A DNA stretch of 64,000 nt from Sedimentisphaerales bacterium (GTDB taxonomy: Bacteria > Planctomycetota > Phycisphaerae > Sedimentisphaerales > Anaerobacaceae): positions 1-64,000 of the forward strand of contig JAFGLV010000037.1 in NCBI GenBank assembly GCA_016927855.1, in the 5' to 3' direction. Positions within the stretch are counted from its first letter, which is position 1; each line of letters starts with the position of its first letter. The position numbers and the translations under genes were made by a program. The notes below the pieces were generated by a model. That model was not told the DNA's origin. It did not search any database and was given only the letters and a program-made list of their open reading frames with translations. Shown in pieces: positions 34,187 through 43,026 of the stretch.

Positions 34187-35923
34187 TCAGACCTCGCCAC
34201 CTACCTGGCCGTCCGAGGTGGCAATACGCAGAACTTCCTCGATGGAGACGATGCCGGCCTTGACCTTCTCGATGCCGTCCAGTTGCAGAGGCACCATGCC
34301 GCAGGCTAAGGCCTTGGCACGCAGCTTCTTCGTACTGACGCGCTCGTTGATCATCTCCATGGTCTCGTCGTCCGGCACAAACAGTTCGTGCACGGCGATC
34401 CGGCCGGCAAAGCCGGTGTTGCGGCAACGCTTGCAGCCCAGGCCCCGGTAGAACTTCTCGACCTGGGCGTTGGCGGTTTGCACCGTGCGACGGATCGCGG
34501 GCGGCGGCTCGTACTCGGTCTTGCAGTTCGCGCAGATCTTACGTACCAGACGCTGGGCCAGCACGCCTTTGAGCGAGGCGCTGAGCAGATACGGCGCCAC
34601 GCCCAGGTCCAGCAGACGCGTCACGGCGCCGGGCGCATCGTTGGTGTGCAGCGTGGACAGGACGAGGTGCCCCGTCAGCGCCGCCTGAACCGCAATGTTG
34701 GCGGTCGGCATGTCACGAATCTCGCCGACCATGATGATGTCAGGGTCTTGACGCAACAAACTCCGCAGCGCCGTGGAGAACTCGAACCCAGCGCCGGCGT
34801 TGACCTGGAACTGGTTGACGCCGGCGATATTGCACTCGACCGGGTCCTCGACGGTGCAGATATTCACCTCTTCGCTATTGAGTTCGGAGAGGGCGGCATA
34901 GAGCGTGGTGTTCTTACCCGAGCCCGTCGGTCCCGTGACCAAGACAATGCCGTTCGGCACTTGGATGATCTGGCGGAAGCGCAACAGGTTATCATAGGTG
35001 AATCCCAGTGATTCGAGATTGTACAGAATCTTCTGTGGGTCGATGACGCGAATGACGACTTTTTCGCCGAAATTGCCGGGCATGACAGAGACACGCAGGT
35101 CGATGGGTCGCCCTTCGACCAGGACGTGAATGCCGCCGTCCTGGGGAAGCCGGCGTTGGGCGATGTCCAGCTCGGCCATGATCTTGATGCGCGAGACGAT
35201 GGCCGCATGCATCTGGTGCGGCGGCCGCATCTTCTCGTACAGTTTGCCGTCCACGCGGTAGCGCACGCGGAGCCGTTTCTCGTCCACCTCCACGTGAATG
35301 TCGCTGGCGTTTTCGCGGACGGCGTTATACAGGAGGTAGTTCACCAGCTTGACCACCGGCGACTGGCCCGCCACCTCTTCCAGATTGCTGATGTCCTGCG
35401 TGATGTTCTCGATGAGGGTGAACTCGTCGAGCCCCTCGTCGTCGATGATGTCGTCGATGACGAACACGTTCGCCGCCGGCAGGTAGGTCTGCAGCGTCGC
35501 CTTGATATCCTTCGCGGTCGAGCAGACGACCTGGACCTTGCAGCCGGTAATGCGCTCGATCTCGTCGATCAGGAAGACGTTCGTGGGCTCGCTGACCGCC
35601 ACGGTGAGCACGTCATGCACTTTGAACAGCGGCAGCACGATGTGCGCTTCGAGAAACTCACGCGGCAACAGCTCGACCGCTTTCGGGTCGCACAGCTTCG
35701 GGCTGACCTGCGCGTAGGGGACGCCGTAAGCCTCCGCCAGCGCCGCGGAGATCTGGTTCTCCGTGCAGTAGCCCATTTCAACGAGCAGCTCGCCGAGCAG
35801 CTTGCGATGGCCTTTGTCTTTCTGCTCAGCCAGAGCTCGATCCACCTGCTCCTGGTCGACCACACCGCGCGCCAGCAGCAATTGGCCAAGCTGCGTCTTG
35901 TTCTCGAGCAGAATCTGCGTCAT
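34187..35923 (-). CDS. gspE: Type II secretion / pilus assembly ATPase GspE
   Basis: A 578-residue hexameric ATPase. The N-terminal MshEN domain (about 10-150) is followed by the GspE core. The core has Walker A GPTGSGKN (331-338), an Asp box region VEDPVE, Walker B MVGEIRD, and the His box STLHTNDAP. A tetracysteine zinc site is present (CANCKTEY with CKRCRNTGF). Residue 338 is Asn (codon at 34910-34912) where most homologues have Thr or Ser, the Mg2+-coordinating position. Start is ATG 35923; a TTG two codons upstream is the alternative. It lies between the STAS gene and gspF and powers assembly of the pseudopilus. Confidence 0.92.
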   Translation of the reverse strand: MTQILLENKTQLGQLLLARGVVDQEQVDRALAEQKDKGHRKLLGELLVEMGYCTENQISAALAEAYGVPYAQVSPKLCDPKAVELLPREFLEAHIVLPLFKVHDVLTVAVSEPTNVFLIDEIERITGCKVQVVCSTAKDIKATLQTYLPAANVFVIDDIIDDEGLDEFTLIENITQDISNLEEVAGQSPVVKLVNYLLYNAVRENASDIHVEVDEKRLRVRYRVDGKLYEKMRPPHQMHAAIVSRIKIMAELDIAQRRLPQDGGIHVLVEGRPIDLRVSVMPGNFGEKVVIRVIDPQKILYNLESLGFTYDNLLRFRQIIQVPNGIVLVTGPTGSGKNTTLYAALSELNSEEVNICTVEDPVECNIAGVNQFQVNAGAGFEFSTALRSLLRQDPDIIMVGEIRDMPTANIAVQAALTGHLVLSTLHTNDAPGAVTRLLDLGVAPYLLSASLKGVLAQRLVRKICANCKTEYEPPPAIRRTVQTANAQVEKFYRGLGCKRCRNTGFAGRIAVHELFVPDDETMEMINERVSTKKLRAKALACGMVPLQLDGIEKVKAGIVSIEEVLRIATSDGQVGGEV

Positions 35924-35955
35924 ACCCAATCTCGGTTCTTCTACGTCATCCGTCC

Positions 35956-36291
35956 CTAGGCAAAGCTCTTGACGGCTTCGGTCAGTTCCGCATGCAGGTC
36001 GAACTCGAACTGGAGTCTCGTGATTTCGAGTATCTTCTCACAGTTCTCGTCAAGTCCCGCCAAGCGGAGTTGTGCGTGGTGCTCGCGGGTGTAATCGCGT
36101 ATCCACAGCAGGGAGTCCAAACCCTCACTGTCGATGCCGCCGACGTTACTCATATCCAGGACGATCCGCGCGCGCCCGTGAGAAATCGTCTCGACGATGG
36201 TGTCCTTGAGCATGTCGGACATCTCGCCGTCGACCTCCCCTTGGAGCTCGATCACCGTCACGTCATGATAGTTCTGCAGGCTGATTTTCAT
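35956..36291 (-). CDS. STAS-domain anti-anti-sigma-factor-like protein
   Basis: A 111-residue single STAS domain. Strands and the phosphorylation-loop region are visible: VTVIELQGEVDGEMSDMLKD, then RIVLDMSNVGGIDSEGLDSL. The serine in GIDSEGLD is at the position phosphorylated in SpoIIAA-type proteins. ATG 36291 overlaps the HD-GYP stop (ATGA), so the two are coupled. It probably takes part in a partner-switch signalling step that acts on the secretion locus; no cognate anti-sigma kinase is seen in the window. Confidence 0.88.
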   Translation of the reverse strand: MKISLQNYHDVTVIELQGEVDGEMSDMLKDTIVETISHGRARIVLDMSNVGGIDSEGLDSLLWIRDYTREHHAQLRLAGLDENCEKILEITRLQFEFDLHAELTEAVKSFA

Positions 36292-37937
36292 CGCAACAGT
36301 GTCCCGATAGCAGCGGTGCCATAGTCCGGCGCCTGGCCGACGCCATAGACGGAAGGCCCGCCTCCCTGAATCAGGTCCCACAAATGGTAGATGTCGCTGG
36401 CGAGGAAGATGCGGCCGATACGTTCGTCAAACTGGCTGCCCAATCCTCGACGGATCTCTTCCAGCGCATCCTCAACCGACATCGCGTCGCGATAGACGCG
36501 CTTGGAGGTCATCGCATCGAAACTGTCGGCCAGACCGATGATCCTGCCGGTTAGAGGGATTTCGTCTCCGACCAGACCGTCCGGGTAGCCCTTGCCATCC
36601 ATGCGTTCGTGGTGGCAGAGGACGCCGGGTACAATGTCGCGCATCTGCTTGATGCCACGCAGGATGCCGGCGCCGATGGCCGGATGCCGCTGGATGCACT
36701 CGCGTTCTTCACGGGTCAGTTTGCCGTTCTTGCGCAGGACGCTCTCGTCAATGCCGATCTTGCCGACGTCGTGCAGCAGACCAGTCAGGTAAATCCGGTG
36801 AATCTGCTCGTCATCAATCGGCTCGCGTTCGGCCAGGCGCTCAGCGATCCAGCGCGAGATAATTGCGACTCTCTCCGAATGGCCGCGCGTGTATTGGTCC
36901 TTCGCGTCGATGCTATTAGTCAGCGCTTTGAGCGAGCCGACGAACAGCTCCTTGAGCTCGTTGAAGAGGCGTCCGTTTTCGATGAAGACGGCACACCCGC
37001 CGGCCACCGAGGCGAACAGCTTGATATCGGTGCTGTCGAAGTCCGGCTTGTCGAGGCGATTGATCGCGACCATGAATCCCATGATCGAGACGCCGCTCTT
37101 GCCGAGGGCTTGGTCCTTGTTGCACAAGGGCACGGCAATGATGTTCCGCACGCTGTCCGGCCAGATGAATCGGAACGGCGCGTCGACGTCGCTGTCGAGC
37201 AGCGCTTCCTGGCCGCGCTGCATCTCCTCGGTGAGCCGGCTGTGCAACAAGGCTGTCATGCGCTCGTCGAGGTCGATCAGGCCGGACCCTGCCGCCACCG
37301 CGAAGCGTCTGTCGCCGTCAACGACCCGTTCCAGCAGGATCGCAATGCCTTCGACCATGACGAGCTCCGTCAAGCTGTCGCAGGCCAGTTGCAGGAAATT
37401 CGTGTCCGATTCGGTGACCCGCATGTTCGTGCTGAGCTTGTGCAACAGCACCAGCTCTTCGTAGACCTGGGCCAGTTCCGTCCCCACCACCTCCATCTGT
37501 TCGTCGGTGCGCACGGTGGCCTGAAAATCCCGGGCCAGCAGTTCAAGCATCTCGCCAAAGTACGATGTGTTCGCAGCCAGCGGCCCCGATGAGTCGCCCA
37601 GGTCGATGATCGCGACTCCCATGCGATGACCGCCGCCGGAGCCGGTGCAGGGAGACTTCAATTCCGCCGCCAGAAGCACGTGGTCGTCGGCGAACTGCCA
37701 GACGGGAACCGTACCGCTCTGAAGGGAAGGCGCGCCGGTCTCGGCACGCGTCTGCTGGGCCGCGTCAATGAGCTGCTGCGTGTCGCTTTCGAAACTGCCT
37801 GCATTCAGGAGCAGGACGATCTGGTCGTGCGCATCCAGCACGGCCAGGTTTACGCCAAGCTGCGTGATGCCCTCGCCCAGCCGTTCCAGCTCACGTCGAT
37901 GGCTGTGATTCAACTCTCGTACGCTCGTGTTCGGCAT
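36288..37937 (-). CDS. GAF and HD-GYP domain protein (probable c-di-GMP phosphodiesterase)
   Basis: A 549-residue cytoplasmic protein. The first about 160 residues are a sensory region without a clear family. A GAF domain follows (about 175-330; LQLACDSLTELVMVEGIAIL, later IIAVPLCNKDQ). Then comes an HD-GYP domain with the metal residues HDVGKIGI and the HHERMDGKGYPDGL signature intact. Both motifs are complete, so hydrolysis of cyclic di-GMP is expected. Embedding it between a response regulator and a STAS protein inside the secretion operon suggests c-di-GMP control of the machine. A PilZ protein is encoded at 58392. Confidence 0.9.
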   Translation of the reverse strand: MPNTSVRELNHSHRRELERLGEGITQLGVNLAVLDAHDQIVLLLNAGSFESDTQQLIDAAQQTRAETGAPSLQSGTVPVWQFADDHVLLAAELKSPCTGSGGGHRMGVAIIDLGDSSGPLAANTSYFGEMLELLARDFQATVRTDEQMEVVGTELAQVYEELVLLHKLSTNMRVTESDTNFLQLACDSLTELVMVEGIAILLERVVDGDRRFAVAAGSGLIDLDERMTALLHSRLTEEMQRGQEALLDSDVDAPFRFIWPDSVRNIIAVPLCNKDQALGKSGVSIMGFMVAINRLDKPDFDSTDIKLFASVAGGCAVFIENGRLFNELKELFVGSLKALTNSIDAKDQYTRGHSERVAIISRWIAERLAEREPIDDEQIHRIYLTGLLHDVGKIGIDESVLRKNGKLTREERECIQRHPAIGAGILRGIKQMRDIVPGVLCHHERMDGKGYPDGLVGDEIPLTGRIIGLADSFDAMTSKRVYRDAMSVEDALEEIRRGLGSQFDERIGRIFLASDIYHLWDLIQGGGPSVYGVGQAPDYGTAAIGTLLR

Positions 37938-37995
37938 AACCCTCCCCGTGGGTCCGGCGGACGCCAGCAGGTCGCCGCCAAGCCTCCATGCGCCT

Positions 37996-38388
37996 TCAGC
38001 ACTTCAGTGCCACCGCGCGTTGATAGAGAATATCCTCGACCGTCTTGAGCAGCTCCCTGGGGCTGAACGGTTTGCTCAGGCATTCCTCCACGCCCAGCGA
38101 TGCTTTCTGCTCGTCAGAGATAGCGAAGCTGCGCGCCGTCAATAGGATCACCGGCAGGTCGCGCAACTGTTCGTTCTCACGCAGCTTCTGGATCAGTTCG
38201 ATGCCAGTCAGGAACGGCATCTGATAGTCGGCAACGACGATGTCCGGTTTCTCACGGCACGCCAGGTCATAGGCCTCGGCACCGTTGCCGGCGCAAATCA
38301 CCTCGTATCCGTTGTTCCGCAGCTTGATCGCGACCACGTGAATGATATGCACTTCGTCGTCAGCAATGAGCACTTTCTTGCCTGCCAT
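37996..38388 (-). CDS. Single-domain response regulator (CheY-like)
   Basis: A 130-residue receiver-only protein. The acidic pair is in VLIADDEVH, the phosphorylated aspartate in IVVADYQMPFLTG, the switch Thr/Ser in VILLTARSF, and the lysine in CLSKPFSPREL. ATG 38388 is chosen because the AGAGG ribosome site is well spaced from it but too close to the ATG six bases upstream. It has no output domain, so it must act by protein contact, perhaps on the downstream HD-GYP protein. Its partner kinase is the upstream gene. Confidence 0.9.
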   Translation of the reverse strand: MAGKKVLIADDEVHIIHVVAIKLRNNGYEVICAGNGAEAYDLACREKPDIVVADYQMPFLTGIELIQKLRENEQLRDLPVILLTARSFAISDEQKASLGVEECLSKPFSPRELLKTVEDILYQRAVALKC

Positions 38389-38455
38389 TGTCATCCTCTG
38401 CAAAAGTGGGAGTTGTCGGTTCTCCCTCCGTGGTGTTGTACCGGACCATCCGGTG

Positions 38456-39910
38456 TCAGGCCGTTTCAACGAGTTCGCGCGTGGCCAGAGGCAGCTCGAA
38501 GCCAAACGTACTGCCTACGCCTACCTGGCTGGTGACGAAGACGCGGCCGTCGTGTACCTTTTCGACTATTTGCTTAACCAGGTTTAGCCCGAGGCCGGTC
38601 CCTTTGGCCTGTTTGTTGTTGGCCGCCACCCGATAGAACTTGTCGAACACGTGCTCGACTTCGTCCGCGGGGATTCCCACCCCGGTGTCGGTCACGGTAA
38701 CCCGCGCCAGGCCGTCAGCCTCGTTGACGTGTGTTTCGATTCGAACGCTGCCTCCCGCAGGCGTGTACTTGACCGCGTTGCTCAACAGATTCACAATCAC
38801 CTGCGAGATCATGTCCTTGTCGGCATAGACCTGGTCGAAAACGATTGGCTTCTGGCCGGTCACCGTGATGTTCTTCTCCTCCGCGAAGCCTTTGATCATC
38901 TGCATCTGCTGCTCGATGAGAATCGTCAGACTGACCGGTTCTTTGTGGACCTTGATCAGGCCCGACTCGATCCGCGAGACGTTCAGGATGTCCTCGATCA
39001 AGCGGTTGAGACGCTGGGCCTGGGTCTGAATGATCGTGTAGAATTCCTCGCGTGTTTCTTCGTCGTCTGCCTCGCCGTCGGCCAACATTTCCGAATAGGC
39101 GGTGATGGACGCTAACGGCGTTTTGAGCTCGTGCGAAACGTGACTGACGAAGTCATTCTTCATCTGGGAGATTTCTTTCTCCCGAGTGATGTCGTGCAGG
39201 ACCGCCACGACGCCGGAGACCTTGCCGGCGTCGAGCACGCACGAAACGATCGTGTCGAACGTGTGAGGTCCGTCCGGCCCGGCAAACACCATTTCGCGGC
39301 GCGTAGCTTCCACACCGCTCTGTCGGCTGCGATGGAGCAGCTCGACGAAATCACGATGCTCGGGACCGACGACCTCCGCCAGAGGCCGCCGGCATAGACC
39401 CTGCGCCGCGAAGCCGAACAGATGGGCAGCCGGCTCGTTGGCCATCAGCAGACGTCCCGATTCGTCAGTAACGAGCACCGCGTCGCGCAGGCTGTAGATG
39501 ATGGCCTCTGTGTGGCGCTCGCGCCTTTCGGACAGTTGCGCCTGTATCCGCAGACCCTTCAACCCGGCCTCCAGCCGATTGATGCGCTCGTCGCGATCGC
39601 GCAGGTGCGCGTCGATCGTGTGGCGCAGCCTGAGCGGCTCCTTCATGTCCGAGACGTCACCTCCGGCGCTCGGATCGGCGGGAAACTGCCTGGCTATGGA
39701 CGTGACCACCCGGTCCAGCCGCATACAGGCCGTGCCGGTGAAGATCACGCCCACAGCCCCGATGCAGTACGTGACCATACGCAGCACTACTGCGAGGCTG
39801 CGCCCCCCTCCTCCGATGCCAGGATGCCATAGCTCGGTGAGGGCCGCGACGCACATCGCGCTGACCGCGATGGCTATCGCGGCCCAGACTAAGCTTCTTT
39901 GACGTCTCAA
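38456..39910 (-). CDS. Membrane PAS-containing sensor histidine kinase
   Basis: A 484-residue kinase. Two N-terminal hydrophobic segments (LVWAAIAIAVSAMCVAAL and VVLRMVTYCIGAVGVIFTG) anchor it. A coiled linker and a PAS domain follow (about 130-245; YSLRDAVLVTDESGRLLMA). The H box is DFVSHVSHELKTPLASIT, with the N box VIVNLLSNAVKYTPAG and G boxes DTGVGIPADE and KGTGLGLNLV. All catalytic motifs are complete. It lies directly downstream of the secretin gene and upstream of the response regulator. Confidence 0.93.
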   Translation of the reverse strand: MRRQRSLVWAAIAIAVSAMCVAALTELWHPGIGGGGRSLAVVLRMVTYCIGAVGVIFTGTACMRLDRVVTSIARQFPADPSAGGDVSDMKEPLRLRHTIDAHLRDRDERINRLEAGLKGLRIQAQLSERRERHTEAIIYSLRDAVLVTDESGRLLMANEPAAHLFGFAAQGLCRRPLAEVVGPEHRDFVELLHRSRQSGVEATRREMVFAGPDGPHTFDTIVSCVLDAGKVSGVVAVLHDITREKEISQMKNDFVSHVSHELKTPLASITAYSEMLADGEADDEETREEFYTIIQTQAQRLNRLIEDILNVSRIESGLIKVHKEPVSLTILIEQQMQMIKGFAEEKNITVTGQKPIVFDQVYADKDMISQVIVNLLSNAVKYTPAGGSVRIETHVNEADGLARVTVTDTGVGIPADEVEHVFDKFYRVAANNKQAKGTGLGLNLVKQIVEKVHDGRVFVTSQVGVGSTFGFELPLATRELVETA

Positions 39911-39969
39911 GACAAATCCTCCGAACCCATTCCTGCTGGGTCCTGACTCTGACGTTGCAGTATGCCTCG

Positions 39970-41742
39970 CTATCGTCGCCAGTTCGTAGCTTCCTGCTGA
40001 TCGATCGCCTGGTTGACGATGCTGTCGATCCTCTTGAGCTCCTCGGGATCGGTTTCCGCGATGATCCTCTCGTACAGCCGCCGGGCTTCGAGATACGTGG
40101 GACGCAGCTTCAGCGCCACCCTCACGTGGAACATCGCGCTGTTGACGTCACCTTCCAGGTAGAACTTGGTGGCCTTTGCATAGGCGTCCTCTGCCAGCTT
40201 GGCGCGGTCGAGAGGCTGCATCGCTTGGCGGGCACCCTCCATCTTGACGCGGATGTCTTCGGCACGGTCTTGACCACCAGCCTGTGACGGCTCGTCAATG
40301 ATGTGAGGTGTCAGCATGATGATCACCTCTTCGCGGGTCACCACGTCTCTTGTCCCGCGAAACGCCGCACCCACCAGAGGCAGACTCCCCAGCAAGGGCA
40401 CCTGCGACCGGGATGTGCTGATACCATCGCGGAAAAGGCCGCCGATGACCACTGTCTCGCCGTCCTTGACGATCACGTTGGTCCGCAGTTCCGTGGTATC
40501 CTCGAGAGGTTTGCCGTTCGACTGCAGACTACCGTCACTGTCTTTCGGATAGATGTCCATGCGGATGTAGCGATCGTTGCCGATGTAGGGTCGGAACACC
40601 AGGCGCGTGCCGGTCTCCAAGAAGGCCGTGGACGCCGTCGTCCCACCCGTCAGGGTCGTGGTGGACGTGTCTTCGTAGCCAAGCTTGCGTCCGATCAGCA
40701 ACTGGCCTTCCTGCTTATTGACAGCGAGAATCTTCGGATTGGCCAGCACCGTCGCATCCGTGATGTCCTCCAGAGCCGTAATGACGGCCCGGATATCGCC
40801 GGCAATGAAGCCCGCCGTGAGCCCGGTGCTGCCGGGCGTCCGGGCGAAACCCGTGGTCTCAATCGGGGTGCCATAACCAGCACCGCTGACGATGATACCG
40901 CTGGTCACAGGCAATCCGGACAGCAGGTTCCAGTCGATGCCGAACTGCATATCCTCGCGCAAACGCGCCGACAGGATCGTGGCCTCGATCAAGACCTGCT
41001 GCGGCCTCCTGTCAACCTCGGCAATGATGTTCTCGGCCTCCTCGATGCATTCGGGATAGTCGAAGAGGACCAGCATGTCATTGTGGGCCATGCTGTCGCC
41101 ACCGCCGCCACCGCTCAAGGAACCGGAACCACCACCCGAACCGCCACTGCCGCCGCTGCCACCGCCAGCGGAGATTTCGCTCTCGGCCGGCGTGGTTGTT
41201 TCCACCCGCGCGGCGGCACTGAGAACGGGCGTGATGAGCTTACGTGCTTCTTCGGCGGTAATGTAGCTGAGCGTAATGACCTTGTGGATCATGCGTTCCG
41301 GGTCTTCCTTGATCGTCTTGTATTCGGCGGCCGTGTAGACCCGCACGAAATCTCCGTCGATCTCATACCGGAAACCGTACCCGAGCACGGCCTTGAGCGC
41401 CTCTTCAAACGTGACGTTATAGAGACGACTGACGGTCAAGGGACCGTCCACCCCCGCCGACGGCACGATGTTCTTCTTGCAGTACAGCGCCAGCAGACGC
41501 AAGCCGTCGCGGATATTGCTTTCTTTATCGGTATTGAAGGCGATGAATTTGATCACGTCTCCTTCAACCTGTACCTGATTCGGATCAAGAACGGTGTTTT
41601 CCATCGGTACGTCAGGAACGGGAGCCGCCGTGTCGCCCTGGGCGGCGCCACTGGCAGTGGCCGCCGCGAGCAATGCCGCGACCGGCAGCAGCCGAATCGC
41701 CCAAGTCAACAAGCCCCCCGTAATCTTGCGATGATGATACAT
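39970..41742 (-). CDS. gspD: Secretin (GspD/PilQ-type outer-membrane channel) with C-terminal TPR-like extension
   Basis: A 590-residue secretin subunit with a signal peptide (LLPVAALLAAATASGAA). The N-terminal region carries an STN/N0-like domain (RDGLRLLALYCKKNIVPSAG) and an N1-like domain (ITLSYITAEEARKLITPVLS). A Gly/Ser-rich linker (about 191-214) interrupts the next domain. The secretin core has PQQVLIEATILSARLREDMQ, and the family signature lies in VPLLGSLPLVGAAFRGTRDV followed by EEVIIMLTPHII. After the core, about 95 residues form a TPR-like helical extension (KATKFYLEGDVNSAMFHVRV), unusual for secretins. It should form the outer-membrane pore of the machine. Confidence 0.92.
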   Translation of the reverse strand: MYHHRKITGGLLTWAIRLLPVAALLAAATASGAAQGDTAAPVPDVPMENTVLDPNQVQVEGDVIKFIAFNTDKESNIRDGLRLLALYCKKNIVPSAGVDGPLTVSRLYNVTFEEALKAVLGYGFRYEIDGDFVRVYTAAEYKTIKEDPERMIHKVITLSYITAEEARKLITPVLSAAARVETTTPAESEISAGGGSGGSGGSGGGSGSLSGGGGGDSMAHNDMLVLFDYPECIEEAENIIAEVDRRPQQVLIEATILSARLREDMQFGIDWNLLSGLPVTSGIIVSGAGYGTPIETTGFARTPGSTGLTAGFIAGDIRAVITALEDITDATVLANPKILAVNKQEGQLLIGRKLGYEDTSTTTLTGGTTASTAFLETGTRLVFRPYIGNDRYIRMDIYPKDSDGSLQSNGKPLEDTTELRTNVIVKDGETVVIGGLFRDGISTSRSQVPLLGSLPLVGAAFRGTRDVVTREEVIIMLTPHIIDEPSQAGGQDRAEDIRVKMEGARQAMQPLDRAKLAEDAYAKATKFYLEGDVNSAMFHVRVALKLRPTYLEARRLYERIIAETDPEELKRIDSIVNQAIDQQEATNWRR

Positions 41743-41813
41743 AGTCTTACTCCTGTTCCTTTTTGAATAGCTCTATCGGACTGGGTTCCACATCTTTCGT
41801 TGCTTCGATCACA

Positions 41814-42416
41814 TCAATGGATGGCGTCACGTGTTGACGCCAGCTTCAGCGTCACTTCTTGTCCCTTACATCTAACAAGCACTGAATCGTCGTGAATTCG
41901 TACTACTTCGAATACGTAGGTGGCCGTGCCTTCCTTGACGGTGAGCGTCTCGCCCACGCCGACCAGGCGGTCATCGATGAAAGCGCGTGGGCCTTCGAGC
42001 ACGGCCTCCACTCTGAGTTTCTGTGCAACTCGGGCAACCACTTCTTGATTCTGCTGGCTCGTTCCAGTGCGTACTTCTGTATCAGTGCTTGTGCTATGCG
42101 GCGTCGAGTCCCGGCGAAAGCCCGTCAGGGCCTGGGCGGAGAAAAAATCTCGACGGATACAGTCATTTCGCCCCTCGATCCTGGGAAGCTCGAGGAATCG
42201 CAGTTTCACCGACGGCAGTTCCGCGCCTTGGGCGGCCGGCGGTTGAACGGACGCGGCGGCGCCGGGCTTGGGCTTCTGCCCGGTCAGGACGCGCACCCAC
42301 ATGATGGCCATGATGGCGACCAGCCCTGCCGCTAGGATGCTCTTCTTGCGGTCGGCGACGACGTGCTCCAACAGCCGCCGGGCCGAGCCGTTTTGATTTC
42401 TCTCCCTAGGTGTCAT
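41814..42416 (-). CDS. PilP/GspC-like secretion-system periplasmic protein
   Basis: A 200-residue protein with one N-terminal membrane helix (ILAAGLVAIMAIMWVRVL, about 28-45), a Pro/Ala/Gln-rich linker, and a C-terminal beta domain (about 135-195; VEAVLEGPRAFIDDRLVGVG) resembling the HR domain of GspC/PilP. Such proteins link the inner-membrane PilM/N/O complex to the secretin. The position between PilO and the secretin fits. It overlaps the pilO gene by 11 bases. Sequence conservation is weak, so the family name is partly from context. Confidence 0.7.
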   Translation of the reverse strand: MTPRERNQNGSARRLLEHVVADRKKSILAAGLVAIMAIMWVRVLTGQKPKPGAAASVQPPAAQGAELPSVKLRFLELPRIEGRNDCIRRDFFSAQALTGFRRDSTPHSTSTDTEVRTGTSQQNQEVVARVAQKLRVEAVLEGPRAFIDDRLVGVGETLTVKEGTATYVFEVVRIHDDSVLVRCKGQEVTLKLASTRDAIH

Positions 42417-43026
42417 TTCGCAGCCCCCCCGGCGGAATGACCCCGGCCAAGCCGCTCTCTCCTGGCCCCTTCTCCGACCGATAGAAAATGACGGCCTCCG
42501 CCTCCAGACTGATCACACCGCTGAAATCACTGTCGTTGGTCAATGTGAGCCTCTCAATGCGCACCAGCCGGTCCAGCTCGCGCAGGTCATTGCAGAACCC
42601 GAAGATGCTCTCGAGGGCGCCTTTACACTTGATGCGGACCGGGATGCACTTGAGGTTATCCGCGACGATCACGTCTTTCGGTTCCATGACCGGGTCCGTC
42701 AGAGAGCGTGATGACATGATGACGGAGACCTGGTTCCAGAAAGTACCCAGTGCCCCGTCGGTCTCGGCGGGGATTCTGTCCTCGTAATGCAGAACGGCCT
42801 TCTCGACGGTCTCAAGAGTCTGTTCGAGACCGGGTAAGGCACGGGCCTGTGACTCGGCCGTCTCGATAAGCCGCTCCTTCTGAAGGCGCGCCTCCGCCAG
42901 CGACTGGAGTCGCCGATGCGAGGGCAGGTAGCCATAGAATATGAAGTCGGCAACGAACAGAAAGCCCACCACATAGACCCATACCTGCTGTCGGTGCAGC
43001 ATCGAACTGGATCGGTTGCTACGCAT
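42406..43026 (-). CDS. PilO/GspM-like inner-membrane protein
   Basis: A 206-residue protein with one N-terminal transmembrane helix (VWVYVVGFLFVADFIFYGYL), a coiled coil (LAEARLQKERLIETAESQA), and a ferredoxin-like periplasmic part (CIPVRIKCKGALESIFGFC, then LDRLVRIERLTLTND). This is the PilO layout. It shares the ATG/stop junction with pilN and overlaps the pilP-like gene, so the three are coupled. It forms the assembly platform with PilN. Confidence 0.8.
   Translation of the reverse strand: MRSNRSSSMLHRQQVWVYVVGFLFVADFIFYGYLPSHRRLQSLAEARLQKERLIETAESQARALPGLEQTLETVEKAVLHYEDRIPAETDGALGTFWNQVSVIMSSRSLTDPVMEPKDVIVADNLKCIPVRIKCKGALESIFGFCNDLRELDRLVRIERLTLTNDSDFSGVISLEAEAVIFYRSEKGPGESGLAGVIPPGGLRNDT

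Noticed and set aside
41075-41200. Gly/Ser-coding repeat in the secretin as a mobile or CRISPR-like array
   Set aside because: It is a simple in-frame GGSGGSGG-type linker with no spacers or flanking repeats.
40303-41766. 487-codon plus-strand frame opposite the secretin
   Set aside because: Antisense shadow of a clearly recognised secretin.
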